A DNA stretch of 64,000 bases, from NCBI GenBank assembly GCA_036346225.1, contig JARFIW010001256.1, positions 62,001 through 126,000 on the forward strand. Reading direction: 5' to 3'. Under the pieces are notes generated by a model. That model did not search any database and was not told the origin of the DNA. It saw only the letters and a program-made list of their open reading frames with translations. How positions within the stretch are numbered: the stretch's first letter is position 1; each line of letters starts with the position of its first letter. This document shows positions 54,899 through 64,000 of this stretch, piece by piece. This DNA is from Platerodrilus igneus (lineage: Eukaryota; Arthropoda; Insecta; Coleoptera; Lycidae). Position numbers and translations under genes: made by a program.

Positions 54899-55260
54899 AT
54901 ATATAAAGTTTGTAGATGATATAACAAATCTAAATCTAACTAGAAATAACAATAACAGATTAAGAACGAATTGACAACGTTTTAAAATCAAGAGTCGTGT
55001 ATGTAATTATTTATTTAATGATAGCAGCAATGCGAATCATTTGACGTTATTGAAAATAATTTTTGCCATACAAACCAATTCCTAGAAGATGTGTGTGTGA
55101 GACAATTGCTCACACAATTACTTAGAAGATTTTATATTTCCAATTCAGTTGATGTGTTAAAGAGGTCTTTGAGCACCAATTCTGTGAGAAAAGCCTACTC
55201 AAAGCTGAGAAAATAAAAAAATATTTAATTTTTACCCTGTGTAATATTTCGGTAAGATAA

Positions 55261-55846
55261 TGTAACGAGCTACTACTACCGCGTTTCTTTAATTTAAAAC
55301 AAGTAATAATAAAGGTCTTTATTACTCACTGTTCACAAGTCTAATTAACAGTATATGCCTTATTTATAGATGTTTTCAGTCCACTTAACAATGAAGCACT
55401 ATTGCGCTAATGAATTTACAAGCACTAATATCTTCTTAAACTAACTTCTTTACCATAGGTCCATTAACAACACTAACACAACTATTTGTTTATACACTTC
55501 TATTTATTTATGTATACTACAAGCTGCATGTACATTAGACACAGCATATAACATTTATGTATACTTCTAAAAGCTCAAACTACTATTACTTTACAACGTT
55601 ATAATTTATATTAGACATTCTAGTATAGACTGACTTTTGCATTTCTCAGCGGTCTTATATATACTCAGATTTAAAGATATGACTCATCTACTGGTAATTA
55701 CGAGAAGCTTCCCGGTCTGGCGAGAATGAACAGTGCTGGCGGCGTTTTGTGTGTTTGATTGTTAGAAGCATTCTAGAATCCTGGAGACTATGCAGACCCT
55801 ACAACGCTTGTGTGTTTGACGGGTTGCATAATAGTAGCTCGCAACA
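55261..55846 (-). mobile_element. Solo LTR, 586 bp
   Basis: It begins TGTAACGAGCTACTA and ends TAGTAGCTCGCAACA, an imperfect terminal inverted repeat with the TG...CA rule. The 4-bp sequence ATAA flanks both sides (55257-55260 and 55847-55850). On the minus strand a TATATATAAGA box (about 55655) precedes an AATAAAG polyadenylation signal (about 55325), the right order for U3-R-U5. No internal retrotransposon sequence is attached. Confidence 0.7.
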
Positions 55847-55849
55847 ATA

Positions 55850-58030
55850 AGCTTATTACAGTATTTGCTAGTACAAAAGTTAAACCAATGTTCTAACTAT
55901 TATGTAAATATTTTCTTTGAAAATGTCATTTAAAACAAGTTCTAGTCGGCAGAAGGATGAAGCATCTTTTGATTAAAAAACCCTTGTGCAAAGATTCAAC
56001 CACTTTACAAATGCTATATAACTTTTATGTCAAGTACTTTTCTTCTAAACGCTAGAACATAGTTGCGAGTACCTAATGCGAGGTATTTTCCTTTAAAAGA
56101 AGCTACTTTTCGGAATTGTTCTAGTATCCGTTATCTATACGCTAACAACTAACGTGTATAAATGCACATCATTTAAGAAGTTAGTGAAACGAGATTACAT
56201 CAGTATAGACTATAAGGTAGATAAGGTAACACATATTGAGTGGCTTTCAATTATAAGAGAAACTCATAAAATTATAGTAGGGAGAGATAAACGCCAAGCA
56301 GTTTAATTGATTAATAAGAGAAGATAAAATTTTTATGATTGCAATAAATCTCAAAATAACAATCCACTAAAGATGAGAACACGAAATTACAGTTTATTAT
56401 TACATCATGGGATGAGTACTTGAAACGTTCAAGAGCGACGCCGTATTTAGAATTTTATCATATAAGGCCGGTAGGTAATGAGAAGGATTTATTCAACATT
56501 CGGTCATTTATAGATAGCTACTGAATTGCTTTTTATGTAGAGTACCGACGACATATTTATTGCTCCAATATAAATAATAAGTTATCTTGGTGCAAGGTCA
56601 CCTGATATTTTAAGCTATTAAAATAAAAGTACTTTTGAAAACTGACAAAGCGAACTTTGATATTACGATTAATTTAAAAGTGAAATTTAAATGAAACCAA
56701 AAGTTTCTCTATGCAGTTATTTCTAAAATGAAAAGATCTTTACATAGCAATTATAATCAAAGACATGTTGCAATGAAGACATGAATACCAACAACTTTGT
56801 TTTAAACCCCTATAGAAACAATTCTATGCTATTATTTAGTAGATTAAGCTAGTATAAGATTTTTGCGTATAGAAAATTACTTATGAGTTGATCATTTTGT
56901 AATTTTGAGGTCAAATCTCGATGTGGTTTGACCTTTACAAAAATGTCTATTAAGGTTGCTGATCAACCACACTGGGGCGGAGTAATAGAAGAATGTTTAA
57001 ATTATTATCCATCTTCGTTTTAAAGAACATTTTGTAATTTACATCTGAAAAGTTTTGGGGTTTTATAATTATTAACAGGGATTAGGTAAAGATTGTGTTA
57101 ACGTGTAGTGGTGATGAAATGCTGCTTCTTTCTAAACTTTAATTGTAAATTGCATTTATAAGCTTTTTATATCTGTGTGTAAGTAAATTTTTTGGATAAT
57201 GTGTATAAAGAAATATGTTTTTAAATGTATCCAGGATTGTTCATAAAAAAATTTTTGTAATTATAACTGTAATGGATTTTTATGTTTCATTTTATTTTCG
57301 TTAAGTTCACAACATATCTATCGCTGAGTTGGCAAGAGAATAGGGGCATATTCAGGTAGGAATTCACATCACATCATTTTTTTATTATTTCAATTAATAG
57401 TCATTGCATCTTTATTGGTCAAAGCAGCTGTACCTTAGCATCCCTATCAATATACAAGACGTTTGTTAATAACATGCTAATATTTAAGGACACTATTGTT
57501 GCATCCATTTTAAGAATGAAACTCCCCATGAACGTCTTAAATATTGAGATACAGAGCGGTTAAGTTTAAAAAAAATACTTTTTATGATAACTTTGGTATG
57601 ACCCTAGATATTTTTGTGAAACGTAGTACGCATCTTCTGTGCATCAAAAGGCATTTTCTGCTGTACAACACAATTTTTTAGACTTGTCAGTGGAGTTTGT
57701 GCGGGATTTGCACAAAAATATTTTAAAGAGATAAGTGATATGCCACTGCCTTTTCTTAAAGTAAAAATTGTTTTTGAATTCCTTGTTCCTTTCTGAGCAA
57801 ATGTGGTCTCTTGATTTTTTTTCGTTTGACATATGCTTTTCGCGTGAAAACTAAAATTCATTATTTGCACGTTGTTATGACATTAGTTATTAACAAGGAT
57901 TAAAAACATAACTACTAGTAAGAAAGCAGATTTTGTAAGGTAAACATAAAAAGTGTAACCAATTGTCTACCTAGTCTAGTTTGTCACGTATGTACGTTAT
58001 TAAAATTAACAATATCATTTAAAAAAACAT
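55850..58030. other. AT-rich stretch without supported gene
   Basis: ORFs at 57604-57870 (minus strand, two frames) are short and unrecognised. No repeat boundaries were identified. Confidence 0.45.
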
Positions 58031-58038
58031 GGTCCGAT

Positions 58039-58275
58039 ATGCACTACATGTATGGGCTTGCTGGTGGTAACGCAGTGGAAGCCAGGCGGGTGTATGAAAA
58101 CATCTTTCCAAATAGAAATATTCTAAAAGCACGAACATTTTTAAACATGCAGAGAAGTTTGTGCAAAAAGAAAAGTTTTGTACAAAACAATCATCTAAAA
58201 AAAATACAACGTATTGTAAGAACTGTAGAAATTGAGGAAGCGGTTTTGAATTCAGTTGAAAAAATCCCGGTTTAA
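58039..58275 (+). pseudogene. DUF4817-type N-terminal fragment of an insect transposase
   Basis: The 78-codon ORF reads MHYMYGLAGGNAVEARRVYE, then FPNRN, a middle with LNMQRSLCKKKSF, and VRTVEIEEAVLNSVE. I recognise the order: an aromatic-MYG...GNA-x-EA-x-R-x-Y start, a P-N/R-R turn, and a final R-T-x-x-x-E-E-A-V-L-x-x-V-E. This is the helix-turn-helix domain (DUF4817) of a mariner-like transposase family very common in arthropods. The catalytic domain is absent downstream. Confidence 0.7.
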
Positions 58276-58279
58276 GTAC

Positions 58280-59060
58280 ACCAAAAATTGAGAAACAATT
58301 TAATATTTCACATATTAAAGGTCCCATACCGAATGGACCTGCACCTTAAAGAAGTTCTAAATTACTAGAACAGGTGGAATGACTTCCGCGTTCCAGTGAT
58401 ATAAAAAACCAAACTACAGGTCCAACCAAATTAGTAAGGTCTTTGATGAAGAACCAGACTAAGACAGGTTCCCGAAAGAGGACAGCGGCTCTTTCGGTTT
58501 TTAGATTGGCAGAGACCACAGGGGTCGGTATAGTATTCTAAGACACACTACCGCGATGTGGAAAGCAACGGGACACCACTACATTACCTCCCAAGTACAC
58601 AGCGTACTTAAATTGTATTAAAAGTAATAGCATCCTGTTACATGCCGAAAATCGGCTATGTAAACATTCCTGTTATTAGTTTAATTTGCAACTAAAATTG
58701 CACCAATATTTTAACAATAGACTTGTGCGTGCATTTCCGTCACTTTAGACGGTTGCGTCGGCGCCAGGCAATGCGCAAACGTGGAGTAAGCAAGGAAGTG
58801 CGCATTTTCCGTCACGTCAGGTACTAGCCCACGGAACGTCGAACAGTGTGGTTATCTGTGGTGTGTCTCTATCTTGTCTTCTCTTTCAGAAATGCAGGTT
58901 TCCTTAATCGTACCATATTATTATACCTCTACCTGTATGCTTTATCGTACCGCTACAAAAAAAGAGGGAAGAAAAATCTGGTTTAGACGAGGGGCGAAGG
59001 CCGACCCACGCCTAACTTGTAATGTAAAATGGTAATTTAAACTTTATGTAAGTTTATTAC
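58280..59060. other. Spacer with a GC-richer patch, no supported gene
   Basis: Around 58730-58860 the base composition rises (GGTTGCGTCGGCGCCAGG), with two CCGTCAC motifs, but no ORF or RNA fold was recognised. Confidence 0.4.
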
Positions 59061-59066
59061 TCTTTA

Positions 59067-59527
59067 TCCTCGTGACTATCAGCTATATACCAAACCTCTC
59101 TACTTTCTGTACATTAATCTGATATCACTAGGTCGAGAATTTCTTCTTTTTATTTTTAAGCCCAAGGTAATGTCGGATGGAAAATGGCTTTAGTCAAAGA
59201 AAACTCTTAAGGTTTAAACGGCTAGTAGAGTGTTAGCTCTGGGTAGATCATGAGCATGGGTCATGGGTGAATAATAGACCAAAAATACCTTTAATAAGCG
59301 CCACCGTATTTTTTAATACAATTGCCAACAAAATTTAACTGTGTTTGTATAAGGGGAATGCGGAAACCTTATCTTAACACCACTAACATAGCCATAAAAC
59401 TTGAATTTCACTCTTTTAGACACACTTACCAAAACTTCAACCACCAGATGTCAAACAGATGTCTCAGCTTTACCTGTGAACAAACAAAAACACCACATGG
59501 ACACCATTTGTGTCCTCAAAAGCATAT
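59067..59527 (-). repeat. Unclassified dispersed repeat, copy C
   Basis: Reverse-complement relative of copy B. The plus-strand ORF at 59322-59543 has no counterpart in the other copies and is not supported. Confidence 0.75.
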
Positions 59528-59782
59528 GCCAAAAATAGAATAAGTGAATTTAAACATCTGTAATATATTAAACGAATTTAGTTTCATTACACACCTTTTT
59601 ACTTAAGGAGGACTTGCTCTAGTTTCCTTTTTTTTATTTAAATGTTGAATAATAAAACGTCTTTCAAAAGAAACAAAAGGAATTCTATTTATATAAAAGC
59701 TTGATTATATACAGGTGACTGCAATATATAGGATTATGTTCTTGTCATATTTTTTATAAAAAATTTTAGTGAAATTTAACAT

Positions 59783-59789
59783 TCAAAAT

Positions 59790-59836
<47 letters not shown>

Positions 59837-59837
59837 A
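59783..59837. repeat. (TA)n microsatellite
   Basis: A nearly pure TA tract of about 45-55 bp. Confidence 0.9.
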
Positions 59838-61948
59838 ATGGATCATTTTTATAAGAATTAGTTAAATAAACATGTAATATATTATTTGTTCATAACACAT
59901 AATTTTATTTTTCTTTAATCATTGAAGTACTTCATTGACTATTACAACAAAGATTGATGGTCAAAAAGCAGCGATTGTAAAATGCAAATACTCAAATTTA
60001 ACTGTAATCTACTAAAAAAACACGCGAATTTCTACACCAATGAAAGAGCTTTTACATGACCTGAATGTCTTTAAACAAAATGTAAAATTAAACCAAGACT
60101 GCATCTGGCATCTAGATCAGAAAATAGAATCTATACTATTTTTTTATCTGACATAAGTTGTCATTCTAAATATCTTAAAACACATTGATTGAATGCGTGT
60201 ACAAACAACTGACAAACTAGATACTTATTCGTTGTTGTTACTAACTTCAAAAAACTACTTTATATTTTCATTACTCTAATAATCAACGTAGGATATTTCA
60301 TAATAATTTACTATAGTTTCAAAGCTATGGAAAGTTTCAAACACTCACGTGCATCCAAATGAACTGCAGGTGCAAAACCTTGACGTCAGCTGTTGTACCT
60401 TTCCAGCGTAGTATCCAGTTGATATTAGTCATCGGTAAGTTTGGAGTATTGGGATTCTTTGTAGAATAAACAATTGCTATACTGCATAGTTAATTAAATA
60501 GAACAAAACCATAACTGCTTGCTTAAAATTTACTGCGACGAAGATTTATTATAATTTAATATCGAAAATTGTTGTTGTAGATATGTCCGTAAGATATTGC
60601 ATGTCTTAAATGATGTCCTATAATCGTTCCATATTCTCAGGCCTGTAGGGATCAACTAACTTATGTGAAGCGAGGCTTATCAAAACTCGTGCCCACGCGA
60701 CCGCTGTTAGGCTCAACCTCTAGACCGTAAGAATCTATTGTTCTTTACGTTTTCTTCTTGACTTTATTAGACGCCACGTGTTTTAACCGGGCCATCTTGA
60801 CTTTATATCGTCTACAAAAAGCGACTTGCACTCTTGGACGTTGGGAATAAAGTGCCGATTATCAAGTTGACAGCGCTTGGTAACAAACTTCAGAGTATAT
60901 ATTTTCTAGAATCTATGTGTTATTACGAACATTATACATTAATCTTTATTGATTGATAATTCACAAATTAAATGCTTTAAAATATAGCTGTTTTATTATT
61001 ATTTTATTGGGCTAGATGTAACTAGAAAAAAAATACGTTACAAACTAACGCCGAGATCTTGCCGCAAGAATAACCGCAAGCCGTAAGAAGAGCTCCACAT
61101 TTTACGTGAGTACCTTTTTTTTTTCCTTTTGTATGTGATACAAATTTGAGACGCATTAATGACGTACTACCTTGTTGCACAATATTATGTACGTGATTAT
61201 TTTGTGTTGACAACTGTCGTAGTGGCTCTTATCAATTACGCGCGGGACTTTAACGGTTATACCTTAGACTAGAACAGCGGGAGTATAGCAGTGGCGCACC
61301 TAACGTTTTGTGTTGAAAAATTTGTTTTCACCTCTTGTGTAGCTTATGAAGTGTTAGTTTTCAATATATTTGTAGCAATTGGTTTTTCACTCAAAAATAA
61401 AAAATTTTTAATAACTTTCAAATAGAAATATATAATTTGGCAACATTGCAAGTTGGCAACATCTATCTTAAATTCATATGACATGGAAACAGCTAATGTG
61501 TCAATTTGATTTAGACAGCCATATTTGATTTCTTTTTAACTTTCATAAATGTTATCGCTAAATTTAATTAATCGGCTTTTCCTTTATAAAAATAGCGTGT
61601 TTTTATTCTAAACTCTTAACTAATTACCTAATCTAATTTAGCATGAAGCTGAAGTTTATACTTTTCAAAAGTGTCTACTACATAACATAACCTCACTTAA
61701 ACGTGTTTGGATTACATAATTTTTTCCTGTAAGTATTCTAGTTATAAATAAATAGCTTTATTTTCCATTCATTATGATTAAAAAAAAGGAAAAAATCTCT
61801 TAAAATGACATTAAGTTTAGTCAAAATAATTACTTTAATTCTGAAATTTTCCTTACTCTATTCTAACCTGTTATTTTGGTATAATTTAAGTGTTGTTTAA
61901 ATAATTCATACATTATATTAGTCTGATATGATTCAAAAAATGTTCCCT
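59838..61948. other. AT-rich stretch without supported gene
   Basis: The minus-strand ORF at 61022-61213 is short and unrecognised. No RNA gene or repeat boundary was seen. Confidence 0.45.
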
Positions 61949-61949
61949 T

Positions 61950-62001
<52 letters not shown>
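61949..62001. repeat. (TA)n microsatellite abutting the reverse transcriptase ORF
   Basis: About 53 bp of TA repeats end directly where the downstream RT frame becomes recognisable, which suggests 5' truncation or insertion at the tract. Confidence 0.9.
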
Positions 62002-62003
<2 letters not shown>

Positions 62004-62005
<2 letters not shown>

Positions 62006-64000
62006 ACCAAAATCAGCGAGAGCTCAGGTAGCAAAGAAATTATGTGAGCTTATTGACACTTGCGTTAAAAAAAGCTCAATGCCAGCATGGAAAGAACTCT
62101 TATTATTCCCTTACCTATCCCTATCGATTCCTAGTGGAAATTTAAGCAATAAAGGCAAATCAATTTCGAAAATAATATTAGAAAATTTACGAAACCCTTT
62201 GTCCGTTGAAGAAGTTGTTTCTCTCAGTAGTAGAAGTGGCATAGCTACCTTTAAAACGAATATTTCGAAACAAATCATATCAAAAGTTTCAGATGGCGAT
62301 TTATCCTCTGCGGTTAAAATTTTAAGTTCAAATGAATCTTTTTTAAATATAGACGCTACAGTTTTAGAAGATATACAAAAGAAACATCCAAAATCAATTT
62401 CGCCGCCAATTTCCTTTATGGAAACTAATTCAAATTTCACAGTTAATCGTGAAGAAGTTTTAGCAGGTATCAAATCTTTTAAGTCTAGTTCCGCTGGAGG
62501 AATTGACGCCCTACGGCCTTCACATTTACAAGACATTTTGAGTTATTCCACTGGTATATTTGGACAAAAGCTTTTATCATCTTTAACAGATTTATGTAAC
62601 CTAATGCTCTCAGGCAGGATATCTTCCGAAATTTGTCCTATTTTATATGGCGCCTCTTTATGCGCACTTAAAAAAAAGGACGGCGGCATTAGACCAATAG
62701 CCGTAGGTACTTTTTATCGAAGACTTGCAGCTAAATTATCTTGCTGGAATATAAAGGAGAAATTAGAAAATCTTTTCAGGCCCAAACAGTTTGGATTTGG
62801 GACTTCAGGCGGTTGTGAAATTGTAGCACACGCTGCACGTATATATTTAATTAATAATCCTAATAACATTCTTCTTAAGCTTGATTTTAAAAATGCTTTC
62901 AACTCACTTAACCGAGATATTTTATTACATAATATTTACAACCACATTCCCCATCTATTGCCTTTTCTTCAACAATGTTATGCAAATCCTTCATTTCTGT
63001 TTTTTGGTGATAACATAATTAATTCCGAAAGAGGTATACAACAAGGAGATCCTTTAGGCCCGGCAATCTTCTGTCTGGCAATAAACAACCTAGTTAACTC
63101 ATTAAACACAGAGTTTAATATTTGGCATTTAGATGACGGATGTATTGGTGGTGAGATTCATTCCGTAATCCAAAATTTCAAAAAAATAATTTCAATCGCT
63201 AAGTCGTTTGGTTTGGAACTCAATTTTAATAAATGTGAACTGTTATGTTCACCTCCATCCAATTTTAACAAAACCATTTCACTCTTAAACATGATCGCAC
63301 CAGGTATTCAGATACCAAATAAAAATAATTGGACCCTACTTGGCGCACCACTCTGTACTGAAGCGATTCCAGAAAGTATCAATAAAAAAATCGAATTGAT
63401 GTCCTCCATTCGCTCTCGTTTAAAGTCATCTTCTATTCCAAATCATATCTCATTTTGTCTGATTAAGAATTGTTTTGCTATTCCTAAATTAATGTACATC
63501 CTCAGATGTAGCCCAACTTGGACTTGTATGCAATCTCTTGAGATATTTGACGAACTATTACGATGCACTTTGGAGGAAGTAATAAATATCAAACTGAACC
63601 ATTTTGAATGGTCGCAAGCATCTCTTCCAATAAACAGAGGCGGATTAGGTATCCGTCTTTCAACTTCACTTTCACTACCTGCTTACTTGTCTTCTTTTCA
63701 TTCATCTTTACCTACAATTAGATCAATATTTTCTAATGCTATTTGCAATATATCCATTGATAATTTCTTTTTGCAAGCTGAAGAACTTTGGAAGTTTGCA
63801 ACAAATTTAAATGAAATTAAAATCAACAAACTCGTCCAAAAAGAATGGGATATACCATTGCTGAATATATCTTCCAATAAGTTGCTAGAATCAGCTACCA
63901 ATAATACACATAGGGCTCGTATTCTTGCAGTTTCTTCGAAATATGCCAGCGCATGGTTATTCGCTCTTCCAATAGCATCTCTGGGCACATTATTAGATAA
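62004..64000 (+). CDS. Non-LTR-type reverse transcriptase, partial (runs off the window)
   Basis: One uninterrupted frame of about 665 codons leaves the window without a stop. The first ATG is at 62079, but the family-like sequence (PKSARAQVAKKLCELI) starts earlier, at the TA tract, so the element is 5'-truncated or starts without ATG. Counting from 62079, motifs are: SSAGGIDALRPSHLQ (about 136), GIRPIAVG (about 202), LDFKNAFNSL with the first catalytic aspartate (about 268), QQGDPLGP (about 321) and HLDDG with the catalytic pair (about 349). Then come NRGGLGIR and a RARILAVSSKYASAWLFALP thumb/linker region. This RT type has L-D-D-G in place of the common A-D-D. In relatives I know, a Cys/His finger and a restriction-like nuclease follow, outside this window. 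Confidence 0.85.

Noticed and set aside
52909..54974. ORFs sharing NMPPNLVYVAFIITELSTVA at both ends of the foldback
   Set aside because: They are the same inverted-arm sequence read from opposite sides. No protein family fits and the frames are short.
62111..63988. Minus-strand ORFs opposite the right-hand reverse transcriptase
   Set aside because: Shadows of the long plus-strand RT frame.

Overview
The window is AT-rich eukaryotic DNA made almost wholly of mobile elements and their debris. No ordinary host gene could be supported. The mixture (Maverick/Polinton-type adintovirus, Tc1/mariner, BEL/Pao, Penelope-like and other non-LTR elements, a tRNA-headed SINE, large satellites) points to an arthropod, most likely an insect. 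The species cannot be read from the sequence.

The centrepiece is a structurally complete Maverick/adintovirus-type endogenous element at 15894-33160 (called Mav-1 here). It has terminal inverted repeats (TIRs) of about 0.75 kb and a 6-bp target duplication, TCCAGG. Its genes are, left to right: an exonuclease-like ORF, integrase, a putative attachment-type protein, a conserved 340-codon unknown, packaging ATPase, a PLA2-domain/pX-like minor capsid protein, adenain-like protease, penton-like minor capsid protein, a 50-aa ORF missed by length filters, major capsid protein, protein-primed family B DNA polymerase, an apparently spliced gene and a small OB-fold-like ORF. A 1.3-kb mariner (29871-31182) is nested in it. 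Several genes carry frameshifts although the TIRs are nearly identical, so recent decay and long-read indel errors are both possible. Mav-1 itself sits inside an older fragment of a polymerase tail.

1-10.4 kb: a 336-bp satellite, then a second, strongly decayed Maverick-type element (Mav-2, about 3.77-10.3 kb). Mav-2 keeps the polymerase tail, an unknown 298-aa protein, a Psq-type HTH joined to the packaging ATPase, and homologues of the Mav-1 unknown, integrase and exonuclease-like genes. It is interrupted by a 329-bp MITE, and a SINE with perfect 14-bp target duplications follows it. 10.8-15.9 kb: a dispersed repeat, the 3' end of a BEL/Pao element with its LTR, and a mariner relic.

33.2-50.0 kb: a short reverse-transcriptase relic, then a GGTGCTAG-rich satellite. 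The satellite forms part of a segmental tandem duplication of about 6.2 kb (excluding array-length differences). Each copy carries broken relatives of the 298-aa protein and a Penelope-like reverse transcriptase fragment. The second copy runs on into Penelope terminal repeats with degenerate hammerhead-ribozyme-like motifs.

50-64 kb: mostly non-coding. It holds a 1.9-kb foldback element, a solo LTR, copies of an unclassified dispersed repeat in opposite orientations, a DUF4817-type transposase fragment and, running off the right edge, a long open reading frame for a non-LTR-type reverse transcriptase.
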